Assembly (NCBI GenBank): GCA_013360535.1
Contig: JABWBL010000084.1
Location: forward strand, 1-9,737
Reading direction: 5' to 3'
DNA: 9,737 bases
Origin: Planctomycetaceae bacterium
GTDB lineage: Bacteria > Planctomycetota > UBA1135 > GCA-002686595
Below the pieces are notes generated by a model that made no database searches, was not told where the DNA came from, and was given only the letters and a program-made list of their open reading frames with translations. Below are positions 1 to 6,439 of this stretch, piece by piece. The position numbers and the translations under genes were made by a program. Positions within the stretch are counted from its first letter, which is position 1; each line of letters begins with the position of its first letter.

Positions 1-2676
1 AACGACCGCGTCCGCTACACGTACCGCGACTATCCGTGGGACCTGTTCGGGGAGCAGAAGGGTTGGCTGCAGTACACGGAGACCGCCAAGGTCGCGCCGT
101 GGTGGCTGCCACCGACCGCCCAGGTCACGAATGCGCACAACTACACGGGCCAGGTGTACGACTACTACCTCAACACGTTCGGGCGCGTGTCCTACGACGG
201 CATGGGCGCACGTATGGACGCGGTCGCCGAGATGCCCACCGCGGTCATCGGGTACAACGCTTTCTGGAACGGCGCGTGGACGGCGTTCACGTCGGGCATG
301 GTCACGAAGGACATCGTGGGTCACGAGTGGACGCACGCCGTGTCCCAGGCAAGCGCCGGCCTCGACTACGTGAACGCGTCCGGCGCCGTGAACGAAGCGC
401 ATTCGGACATCTTCGGGTCGATGATCGACCGAGACGACTGGGAGCTCGGTGAGGGCAGCGCTCTCGGCGTGATCCGCTCGATGGAGGATCCCGAAGCGTA
501 CGACCAGCCCGCGCACATCGACGATGCCCTCGTATACGTCCCGCTGTGCATCGACAACGGCGGGGTGCACATCAACAGCGGGATCATCAATCATGCGTTC
601 TACCTGCTCGCGACGGCCCTGGACAAGGAACGGGCAGAACAGATCGCGTACCGCGCACTGACACGCCACATGGTCCCGAGCACGAACTTCACGCAGACTC
701 GCATGGCGTATCTGGCCGCAGCAGACGACCTGTATGGAGCGGCGAGCGCCGAGTACGCGGCCGTCGAGACGGCGTTCGCCGGTGTGGGGATCACGGCAGC
801 CACGGTCGAGCCCTACTACAACTGCTGGTACAGCATCCCGCCGGACGACGAGATGTGGGGTCCGTATCCCGAGATCGTGGCGTCTCAGCGAACAGGCGTG
901 GCACCGCTCAGCGTCGACTTCGAGGCCGTGAGCCGCACGGTCGAGGAGCAGGGTGGCGAGATCCTCTTCGACTGGGATTTCGGGGACGGGGCCACGGCAA
1001 GTGGCGGCGCGGTGTCGCATACGTTCACCGACCCGGGGACGTATGTCGTGGAGGTGACTGCACTGCACGACACCGAGTTCACCGATCCCTCGACTGCGTC
1101 GTACACACTGCCGATCACCGTCTACGAGAAGAAGTCGAAGGTGATGGCGATCGCCTACGACCCGATCCTCTCGACGCGGGGCAATGCCCGCATGTCCGAC
1201 TACCTGAGCTGGCGTGACCCTGCAGAGCTCGCCGCGCAGATGGCCGAGGACATGGGAGCTGCCGCCGGTATCGCGTACGAGATCGCCGAGACCCACACCG
1301 TCGGTGAGTTCCCGGCGTTCGAGGACAGCTACACGTATCCCGAGGACGACTACCTCGAGTATGTGATGGGGCGCGGCGGGCCCGCGCATGCCGGGACCAC
1401 CGACTACTCGGCGATCATGGACCGCTTCGACGTCTGCGCCAAGGTGGCGAGCGACAACATCTCAGAGGTGTGGCTCATCGGCGGCCCCGACTTCGGGTTC
1501 GAGGACTGGGCATTCAAGATCCCGGGGGATGCCGTGCCGCACGCACCGAGCGATCCCGCCTTCTATCCGAGTTACGACCTACCCGACTGCGGGAGCACGT
1601 ACACGGTCATGGGTTGGAGCGTGCAGCCCGAGGAGACCAGCGAACTCGGTTTCTCCACCGACGACGTCCTCGTGGATGCACTTGACGCCTTCGCGATGCG
1701 CGCGGCAGGCGTGCTGTCGCTGACGGTCGGACAGGGTGAGTGGTATGACGCCGACCCGTCGAACCCGTGGCGGGCGTTCAGCCTGTACGAGAGGGACTAT
1801 CCGGGAGAGGCCGGTGTCGGAGGACCGCGGAACCCGCCGAACGCAACCGTCGAACGTGACTACTTCACCGGCCACACACCGGGTGCGTCGGTCACGTCGA
1901 CGGCGGACGACTGGTACGACTACCCGGTCCTGACGGGGGCGACGCAGACGCTCGACTGCTACACGTGGGCGTGTGACGGTGTCGGTTACCTTCGGTGGTA
2001 CCTCGCCCACATCCCACGGGCTGCCGGCACGTCCGTGATCGGTTCAGAGACCTTCTCCAACAACTGGTGGGACTACATCGTCGACTACGACGGACGCCTC
2101 GATGCCACATCCACGGTGCCGAACGCGGCACCCACGGCGGTCCTGTCGGCAACTCCGCTCACGGGGTCGGCGCCCCTCGACGTCGATCTCGATGCCGGCG
2201 CATCGACGGACGTCGACGGATCCATCGTCTCCTACGAGTGGGATTACGACGGTGACGGAACGGTCGACGCGACCAGCGGCACGGCGACCTCGGCCTACAC
2301 GTATTCGTCACCAGGCACCTACTGGCCACGCGTGGCCGTCGTGGACGACGACGGTGCGGTCAGCACGGTCGACGCCGGCCCGGTCACGCTGGCGGCTCCG
2401 ATCCCACCGGACGAGGTGAGTGTCACGATCAGCGGTGGCATCAACTACAGCGCCACGGGGGCTCTCACGTCGGGTGACGTGAACGTGAATCCGGCCGGTA
2501 CGGGCACGATCAGCACCGTGACGGGGAGCGGCACGATCCCGGGGCCGAACTCCGGCACGGCGACGGTGACGTTCTCGGTGTCCCGAGTGAGCTGGGCCGG
2601 TTCCTACAACGGCAGCGTGCGCGTGAGCGACCCCACGAACGGCGTCAGTCTCACCGCCTCCCTGTTCTTCACACAG
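1..2676 (+). CDS. Secreted M4 (thermolysin-family) metallopeptidase with two PKD domains, partial at both ends
   Basis: A zinc endopeptidase, presumably secreted to degrade extracellular protein. The frame is open from base 1, so the signal peptide and propeptide lie outside the window. Seen directly: the HEWTH zinc motif (322-336), the third zinc ligand Glu in NEAHSDIFG (391-417), and the DNGGVHINSG motif with the transition-state His (568-570). Also seen is NAFWNG upstream of HEWTH; the usual YGDGDG that follows it in thermolysin is replaced by AFTSGM. The catalytic region ends near 800. A PKD domain follows (about 868-1125, with FDWDFGDG at 967-990). Next comes a ~320-residue module of unknown function (about 1135-2100), a second PKD domain (about 2113-2394, with YEWDYDGDG from 2233) and a beta-rich tail ending in TASLFFTQ. 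After about 2676 the frame stays open to 3567 but reads antisense to other genes, so the true C-terminus is missing. The M4 family call is firm; substrate is unknown. Confidence 0.9.
1135..2100 (+). other. Central module of unknown function inside the M4 peptidase
   Basis: This segment separates the two PKD domains and is not part of the peptidase fold. It opens with VMAIAYDPI. It contains a DYSAIMDRFDVCAKV stretch followed by EVWLIGGPDFGFED (1465-1506), and closes with DCYTWACDGVGYLRWYLAHIP and NNWWDYIVD. From memory, similar modules, with an E/D-EVWL...P-FGF-E signature, an NPPNA...RDY stretch and a terminal NWW motif, recur in large secreted bacterial proteins without a named function. This is recollection, not a database result. 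It is rich in Trp, Tyr and Asp, which would suit an extracellular binding domain, but no catalytic residues can be assigned. Confidence 0.5.
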
Positions 2677-2690
2677 GTGCGGCGCGACGC
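2665..2690. other. Breakpoint 1: plus-strand M4 peptidase meets minus-strand AstE/AspA-like gene
   Basis: Left of about 2676, only the plus-strand frame makes protein sense (beta-rich tail of the peptidase). Right of about 2677, only the minus-strand frame does (LPGVAPH at the end of an AstE/AspA-like protein). There is no stop codon, intergenic spacer, terminator, repeat or transposase between them. By chance the two frames share codon boundaries, so both read open across the join. The exact base cannot be set without homologues; the interval given is where each protein stops looking like its family. Confidence 0.75.
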
Positions 2691-3402
2691 CGGGCAACCA
2701 CGTCAGCATGCGGTCGACGCCGAGCTTGCGCAGGAACGCGGAGAAGCGCAGCCACGAGCGGCGAATCGTGTGGCCGAGGAAGAAGCCGTCGTCACCGAGC
2801 CCTTGATAGAGCGGCATCAGCAGCACGCAGTCGTCGGGAGCTCGGATCGCGCCGTCGCGATCGCGCGCCAACTCTTCGCCGTGCGTGATCGTGTGGATGT
2901 TCTTGAACCCGGGCTTCATGACGAACTGGCTGTCGGCGCGGATCGCGTGACGGTACGTCACTTCGATGACGCCGGGAGCGCCGCGCCCGGCGTCCTTCAG
3001 CACTCGCGCGCGCTCGCCGAGGTTCGGGATGCGCTCGCGCGACAACGCGCCGGTCGCTTCGAGCAGGATCCAGATCGCCGCTTCGTGCCGCGTCTGCGTC
3101 GCCGGATCGCGGTTCTGCCCGCCCTCGACGACGATCGCGGCGTGGCCGCGCTCGGTGACGAACTCGCACAGCGAGCCTTCGATCGACTCCTCGAGTCCGA
3201 GCAGCAGCGGGATCGGCAGCCACAGTGCGGCGCGGCGGTTCTTCAGCGTGTCGCCGCACACCGAGAACGGCAGTCCGGCGCTCGAGGTCGAGTGCAGGTC
3301 GACGAGCATGAACTCCGTCGCGGACTCCATCAGCGGCTCGATCAGCGTCAGCAGCTCGCGCTGCTCGCGCTGTTCCGCGGTGTCCTGCGACGGGTCCTGC
3401 GC
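2677..3402 (-). pseudogene. Succinylglutamate desuccinylase/aspartoacylase-family (AstE/AspA, M14-like) protein, fragment without N-terminus
   Basis: The family comprises zinc-dependent amide hydrolases (deacylases). Seen here: MLVDLHSTSS, whose His (3292-3294) should be the third zinc ligand. VVEGGQNRDPATQTRHEAAIW follows, with the likely catalytic Glu at 3124-3126. After that come the C-terminal stretch FVMKPGFKNIHTITHGEELA, then APDDCVLLMPLYQGLGDDGFFLGHTI, all typical of the family. The N-terminal ~90-100 residues, which carry the first two zinc ligands (HGxE), are absent, so this piece cannot be an active enzyme. It is fused in frame to the first ~46 codons of flgA, and it ends at the strand flip near 2677, probably only a few residues short of its natural end. 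The family call is good; the exact substrate cannot be told. Confidence 0.75.
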
Positions 3403-3410
3403 GCGGACGC
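3390..3410. other. Breakpoint 2: in-frame join of flgA and the AstE/AspA-like fragment
   Basis: On the minus strand the protein reads ...DPAEIERVRA|QDPSQDTAEQREQREL. The left half is a FlgA N-terminal SAF-type sequence, and the right half is the middle of an AstE/AspA-like protein. Both families plausibly have an Arg-Val/Leu-Arg-Ala stretch here, so the join may lie in a short shared GC-rich string around 3400-3415. No repeat, insertion sequence or stop codon is visible at the site. Confidence 0.7.
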
Positions 3411-3537
3411 GCTCGATCTCGGCCGGATCCGTGCCGTCGACGCTCGCGATCTGCGCGAGCTGGATCTCCGTGCCGCGCACGGTGGCGTCGGGACTGAGCG
3501 TGATCGTGACGCCGCCGAGAAGCAGTGCGAGGAACAT
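3400..3537 (-). pseudogene. flgA: FlgA, flagellar P-ring assembly chaperone, N-terminal fragment
   Basis: FlgA is a periplasmic chaperone that helps FlgI assemble into the P ring. The fragment starts with a short hydrophobic stretch, MFLALLLGG, that could serve as a signal peptide although it lacks an obvious positive charge. It continues with the SAF-domain opening (VRGTEIQLAQIASVDGTD) typical of FlgA. The ATG at 3537 lies 10 nt after the flgG stop, matching the common flgF-flgG-flgA(-flgH-flgI) order. After about residue 46 the sequence leaves the FlgA family, so the remainder of FlgA (normally about 130-250 residues in total) is missing. The assignment rests on the SAF-like opening plus position; it is reasonably but not completely sure. 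Confidence 0.7.
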
Positions 3538-3547
3538 GAGACGCGCC

Positions 3548-4336
3548 TCAGCGGATCATCTGGTTGACTTGCTGGAGCATCTCGTCCGACACCTTGATCG
3601 CGCGGCTGTTGATCTCGTAGTTGCGCTGCGCGAGGATCAGCCCGACGAGCTCGTCGACGACCTGCACGTTCGAGCGCTCGAGATAGCCCTGCTTGATCAG
3701 GCCCGTTCCGTCCTGGCCGGGTGTCGCCTGCGCGGGCTGGCCCGAGCTCGCCGTGTCCGAGTACAGGTTCGAACCCTGCGCCTTGAGACCCGCGGGGTTG
3801 GGGAAACGCCAGAGCGAGACGTTGGTCACGATCTCGGGCAGGCCCGATTCGCTGCGCACGACGCTGACCGTGCCGTCCTCGCCGATGATCATCTCGATCG
3901 CGTCCGGCGGCACGTTGACCGGCGGGTCGAGCGGGTAACCGTCGGCGGTGACGAGGTTGTTCGAGCCGTCCTGGCGGAACGAGCCGTCGCGCGTGTAGCG
4001 GAACTCGCCGTTGCCCAGGCGCACGCGGAAGAAGCCGGCGCCGGTGATCGCCATGTCGAGCTTGTTGCCCGTCGGCGCGATCTCGCCCTGCCGGAACATC
4101 TTGACCGAGCCCGCGACCTCGGAGCCCGAGCCCACCTGCAGGCCCGTCGGCGCCATCTGCTGCGCGGAGGTCGGCGCACCCGGATCGCGGATGGTCTCGT
4201 AGAGCATCTCGCGGAACGAGAGCTCGTTCTTCTTGAAGCCGGTCGTGTTCACGTTCGCGATGTTGTTCGCGATCGTGTCGACCTGCATCTGCTGGACCTT
4301 CATGCCGGAAGCGGCGGTCATCAGCGCTCGGATCAT
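3548..4336 (-). CDS. flgG: FlgG, flagellar distal rod protein
   Basis: FlgG builds the distal rod that crosses the periplasm between the proximal rod and the hook. The protein is 262 aa, the usual FlgG length. It starts MIRALMTAASGMKVQQMQVD and carries the N-terminal rod motif NNIANVNTTGFKK (residues ~24-36). The central FlgG/FlgE-type region includes GAGFFRVRLGNGEFRYTRDGSF. The C-terminal helix reads VDELVGLILAQRNYEINSRAIKVSDEM. The ATG is supported by an AGAGGA ribosome-binding site at 4346-4351 on the minus strand. It sits 29 nt after flgF and 10 nt before flgA, so the three are cotranscribed. Complete and intact. Confidence 0.97.
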   Translation of the reverse strand: MIRALMTAASGMKVQQMQVDTIANNIANVNTTGFKKNELSFREMLYETIRDPGAPTSAQQMAPTGLQVGSGSEVAGSVKMFRQGEIAPTGNKLDMAITGAGFFRVRLGNGEFRYTRDGSFRQDGSNNLVTADGYPLDPPVNVPPDAIEMIIGEDGTVSVVRSESGLPEIVTNVSLWRFPNPAGLKAQGSNLYSDTASSGQPAQATPGQDGTGLIKQGYLERSNVQVVDELVGLILAQRNYEINSRAIKVSDEMLQQVNQMIR

Positions 4337-4365
4337 GGTGCGTTTTCCTCTGGGTTTCCCGCGCG

Positions 4366-5067
4366 TCAGCGCGGGTTGGTCAGGCGCTTGTACGACTGGT
4401 CGATGCTGCTCATCACCCGCGTGCCCATCTCGTAGCGGCGCTGCACGGCGATCATCGCCACGAGCTCGTCGACGGCGCTGACGTTGGCCTGCTCGACGTG
4501 GCCCTGGCGCACTTGCGCCTCGCTGGGAATCGGCACGGCCGCGTTGGGCGCGGTCCAGAAGCCGCCCTGCTTCATGCGCAGGCTCTCGGGCTTCTCGAAG
4601 TCGACGATGCGCAGCTGGCCGATCTCGGCCTCGCCCTGCTTCAGGCGACCCGTCGAGTCGACCGTCACCGGCTTGCCGTTGGGATCGATCGTGCCACGCG
4701 CGCCTTCCCACGCGACCGGCAGGCCCTCCTGCGTCTGCAGCACGCCGGTCTCGTTGACGAAGAAGCGGCCGTCGCGCGTGTAGAGCTCGCCGTCGGTTCC
4801 CTCGACGGTGAAGAAGCCCTTGCCCGAGAGCGCGAGGTCGTAGGGCTCGCCGGTGGGGCGCAGCGTGCCCTGGCTGAAGTCGACGCGGCGCTCGGAGGCG
4901 ATGCTGCGCTCGAGGCTCTGCCCCAGGCGCGTGTCGAACGACTGCACACGGTCGATCGAGCGCTTGAACCCCGCGGCATTCAAGTTCGCGAGGTTTGCGG
5001 CGATCATCTCCATGCGGCGCTCGGCGGCGCCCATCGCCTGGACAGAGTAGGTCAGCCCGTCGGTCAC
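4366..5067 (-). CDS. flgF: FlgF-type flagellar proximal rod protein
   Basis: A rod protein of the FlgF/FlgG hook-basal body family (233 aa). It has the N-terminal motif IAANLANLNAAGFKR, the central GKGFFTVEGTDGELYTRDGRF and the C-terminal VDELVAMIAVQRRYEMGTRVM helix. It is called FlgF rather than a second FlgG because it directly precedes the longer canonical FlgG in the same operon. The GTG start at 5067 is chosen because the N-terminus then aligns without gaps with FlgG: both have exactly 21 residues before the IAxN motif. No Shine-Dalgarno sequence lies upstream; instead a sigma-54 promoter places transcription start at about 5068, so the message would be leaderless or nearly so. First gene of the flgF-flgG-flgA operon. 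Confidence 0.9.
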   Translation of the reverse strand: MTDGLTYSVQAMGAAERRMEMIAANLANLNAAGFKRSIDRVQSFDTRLGQSLERSIASERRVDFSQGTLRPTGEPYDLALSGKGFFTVEGTDGELYTRDGRFFVNETGVLQTQEGLPVAWEGARGTIDPNGKPVTVDSTGRLKQGEAEIGQLRIVDFEKPESLRMKQGGFWTAPNAAVPIPSEAQVRQGHVEQANVSAVDELVAMIAVQRRYEMGTRVMSSIDQSYKRLTNPR

Positions 5068-5078
5068 GCGGTTCGCGG

Positions 5079-5095
5079 TGCAAGCTCGGTGCCAA
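5079..5095 (-). promoter_or_regulatory. Sigma-54 (RpoN) promoter for flgFGA
   Basis: On the minus strand the sequence reads TTGGCAC (5095-5089), five bases, then TTGCA (5083-5079). This matches the sigma-54 consensus (TGGCAC-N5-TTGC) with the invariant GG (-24; 5093-5092) and GC (-12; 5081-5080) at the right spacing. With the usual 12 bases from the -12 element, transcription would start at about 5068, one base before the flgF GTG. Sigma-54 control of rod and hook genes is well known in several flagellated groups. It would require an enhancer-binding activator acting upstream. Confidence 0.8.
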
Positions 5096-5141
5096 GCCTG
5101 AAAGGGCTGTCCACGGGCCCGCGGGGCGCGTTGCTCCGCAT

Positions 5142-5188
5142 TCCGACCCAGGAGGTTCCTTCCATGCCGGAAGGCCTTTCGGGTCGAA
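5142..5188. promoter_or_regulatory. Nested inverted repeat upstream of the flgF sigma-54 promoter (candidate activator site or RNA hairpin)
   Basis: An outer 6-bp pair (CGACCC 5144-5149 with GGGTCG 5181-5186) encloses an AGG/CCT pair (5153-5155 with 5175-5177). Inside that is a 6-bp pair, CCTTCC (5158-5163) with GGAAGG (5169-5174), around the 5-base centre ATGCC. In all, 15 bp pair with a 3x3 internal loop and a two-base bulge. The centre lies about 100 bases upstream of the predicted flgF transcription start, a distance typical for enhancer-binding activators of sigma-54, so an operator is plausible. It could instead be an RNA structure at the 3' end of the antiporter transcript. The pairing is seen; the role is inferred. 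Confidence 0.45.
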
Positions 5189-5208
5189 CTTTCTGGACCT
5201 GAAGTTCC

Positions 5209-5226
5209 CGCAGGCGCGAGCCTGCG
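5209..5226 (-). terminator. GC-rich hairpin after the antiporter gene, possible terminator
   Basis: A perfect 7-bp stem CGCAGGC/GCCTGCG with a 4-base loop, 40 nt beyond the antiporter stop codon. No run of T follows on the minus strand, so it is not a classic intrinsic terminator. It may act with a T-independent or Rho-linked mechanism or simply protect the 3' end. Confidence 0.4.
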
Positions 5227-5265
5227 CCCCCGCCCCAGAGCGGGAACCGCCCCGCGCGCAGGCCC

Positions 5266-6369
5266 TCAGGAACCGCCGGGGCGCCCGAACTGCTTCGCCA
5301 GCGCCCGCTCGCGCCGGACCGTGCGCACCACGCCGACCCCCAGCCCCACCACCGTCAGCGGGACCACGAACCACGCCATCGTGGCGCTGAGGAGCGGGAG
5401 CGCGTCGTGCTCGCTCGCCGCCAGGCCCAGATAGGCCGTGTAGGCGACGTAGTAGCCGAGCAGCAGCCAGCCTTCCCAGCGCGCGATCGTGTAGCCGGTG
5501 AACAGGATCGGCAGGCAGGCCACCGACACCGCGATCATCACCGGGAAGTCGAAGGCGAGCGCCGCCGGGGCGACGCCGATCCCGCCCTGCGCCACGAGCG
5601 CCGTGGGCCCGAGCACGCCGAGCACGTTGAAGATGTTGCTGCCGACGACGTTGCCGACGGCGATGTCGCGCTCACCCTTGATCGCGGCCATCACGCTGGT
5701 CGCGACCTCGGGCATCGACGTGCCCGCCGCGACGATCGTGAGCCCGATCACGAGGTCGCTGACGCCGAAGGCCTTGGCGATCGCCGTGGCCGCGTCGACG
5801 AACACGTTCGAACCGGCGACGAGCAGCGCGAGGCCCGCGAGCACCTGCACGACGCACACCCAGCGCTTCACCGGCGCCTGCGGCGCCTGCTCGTCGAACT
5901 CGGCCTTCACGGCCGCGGATTCCTTGCGCGCCCCGCGGATGCAGAACAGCATGAAGCCGACGAGGCCCGCCGTGAGCAGCGCGCCCTCGAATCGCGAGAC
6001 GCGCCCGTCCCAGGCCATCGCGAACGCCGCGAGCACCGTGCCGATCATGATCGGCGCGTCGATCCGGACGAGCTTCGCCGCGACCACGAGCGGCGTGATC
6101 GCCGCCGACAGGCCGAGGATGAGCAGCACGTTGAAGATGTTGCTGCCGACGACGTTGCCGACGGCGATGTCGGCGTTGCCCTCGAGCGCGCTCGTCAGGC
6201 TGACGACCAGCTCGGGCGCGCTCGTGCCGAAACTGACGACGGTCAAGCCGACGACGAGCGCCGAGACGCCGAGCGAGCTCGCCAGCCGCGAGGCGCCGCG
6301 CACGAGCAGCTCCGCGCCGCCGGTCAGCACCGCCAGACCGGCGACGAGGATCAGGATCTGGGTCCACAT
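5266..6369 (-). CDS. Calcium/sodium antiporter (CaCA superfamily, YrbG-like)
   Basis: An inner-membrane exchanger of the K+-independent Na+/Ca2+ type, 367 aa, with many hydrophobic segments in two homologous halves. The alpha-repeat signatures are plain: GTSAPE (residues 48-53) with GNVVGSNIFNV (71-81) in the first half, and GTSMPE (216-221) with GNVVGSNIFNV (239-249) in the second. The two acidic residues in the PE motifs are the ion-coordinating Glu of this superfamily. A charged cytoplasmic linker (about 146-170) separates the halves. The C-terminus carries extra hydrophobic segments and a basic tail, giving a protein somewhat longer than E. coli YrbG (about 325 aa). The ATG at 6369 begins directly with a membrane segment. 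It lies 70 nt downstream of the hpf-like gene on the same strand and may be cotranscribed with it. No link to motility is evident from sequence. Confidence 0.93.
   Translation of the reverse strand: MWTQILILVAGLAVLTGGAELLVRGASRLASSLGVSALVVGLTVVSFGTSAPELVVSLTSALEGNADIAVGNVVGSNIFNVLLILGLSAAITPLVVAAKLVRIDAPIMIGTVLAAFAMAWDGRVSRFEGALLTAGLVGFMLFCIRGARKESAAVKAEFDEQAPQAPVKRWVCVVQVLAGLALLVAGSNVFVDAATAIAKAFGVSDLVIGLTIVAAGTSMPEVATSVMAAIKGERDIAVGNVVGSNIFNVLGVLGPTALVAQGGIGVAPAALAFDFPVMIAVSVACLPILFTGYTIARWEGWLLLGYYVAYTAYLGLAASEHDALPLLSATMAWFVVPLTVVGLGVGVVRTVRRERALAKQFGRPGGS
5621..5668 (-). repeat. 48-bp exact direct repeat in the antiporter gene, copy in the second alpha repeat
   Basis: Identical over 48 bases to 6125-6172, 504 bp away. 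It encodes DIAVGNVVGSNIFNVL of the second alpha repeat. The protein similarity is expected from the family's internal duplication; the DNA identity is not required by it. Confidence 0.9.
6125..6172 (-). repeat. 48-bp exact direct repeat in the antiporter gene, copy in the first alpha repeat
   Basis: The partner of 5621-5668, encoding the same 16 residues in the first alpha repeat. The identity ends at 5669/6173 on one side and 5620/6124 on the other, so it covers 15 complete codons plus flanking bases. Confidence 0.9.
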
Positions 6370-6378
6370 GGAGAGGCC

Positions 6379-6397
6379 GCTCCGCCGCGGGCGGAGC
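6379..6397. other. Perfect hairpin between hpf-like gene and antiporter gene
   Basis: GCTCCGCC and GGCGGAGC form an 8-bp stem around a 3-base loop, just upstream of the antiporter start codon. There is no T-run on either side. It could attenuate read-through from hpf, stabilise the upstream mRNA, or occlude ribosome loading, because the GGAG that might serve as a ribosome-binding site lies within the stem on the minus strand. The role is uncertain. Confidence 0.4.
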
Positions 6398-6439
6398 CGT
6401 CAGGTTCGACGCGCTCCGAAGCGGAACGCGGGGCGCCCC

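Noticed and set aside
2308..3537. A continuous 409-codon minus-strand frame starting at flgA
   Set aside because: Its three parts are a FlgA N-terminus, an AstE/AspA-like fragment and the antisense of the M4 peptidase. Only the first two are protein-like, so it was split and annotated as fragments.
2677..3567. Continuation of the plus-strand peptidase frame to a stop at 3567
   Set aside because: The residues after about 2676 are Arg/Ala/Asp-rich shadow sequence antisense to clear AstE-like and flgA coding; not part of the peptidase.
2600..3600. Mobile element or attachment site as the cause of the two breaks
   Set aside because: No transposase or integrase coding, terminal inverted repeats, target-site duplication or tRNA was seen at or between the joins.
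3889..4435. Overlapping Arg/Ser/Ala-rich frames opposite or inside flgG and flgF
   Set aside because: Typical high-GC shadow frames; the FlgG and FlgF motifs fix the true frames.
5150..5202. A plus-strand 12-codon ORF (ATG at 5164) behind a perfect AGGAGG with 8-nt spacing
   Set aside because: No plus-strand gene follows for it to lead, and the bases also form the inverted repeat. The match is attributed to chance, though ribosome profiling could test it.
5096..5265. A small RNA or riboswitch gene in the gap between flgF and the antiporter
   Set aside because: Structure is present, but no known riboswitch core was recognised. The promoter and inverted-repeat reading explains it better.
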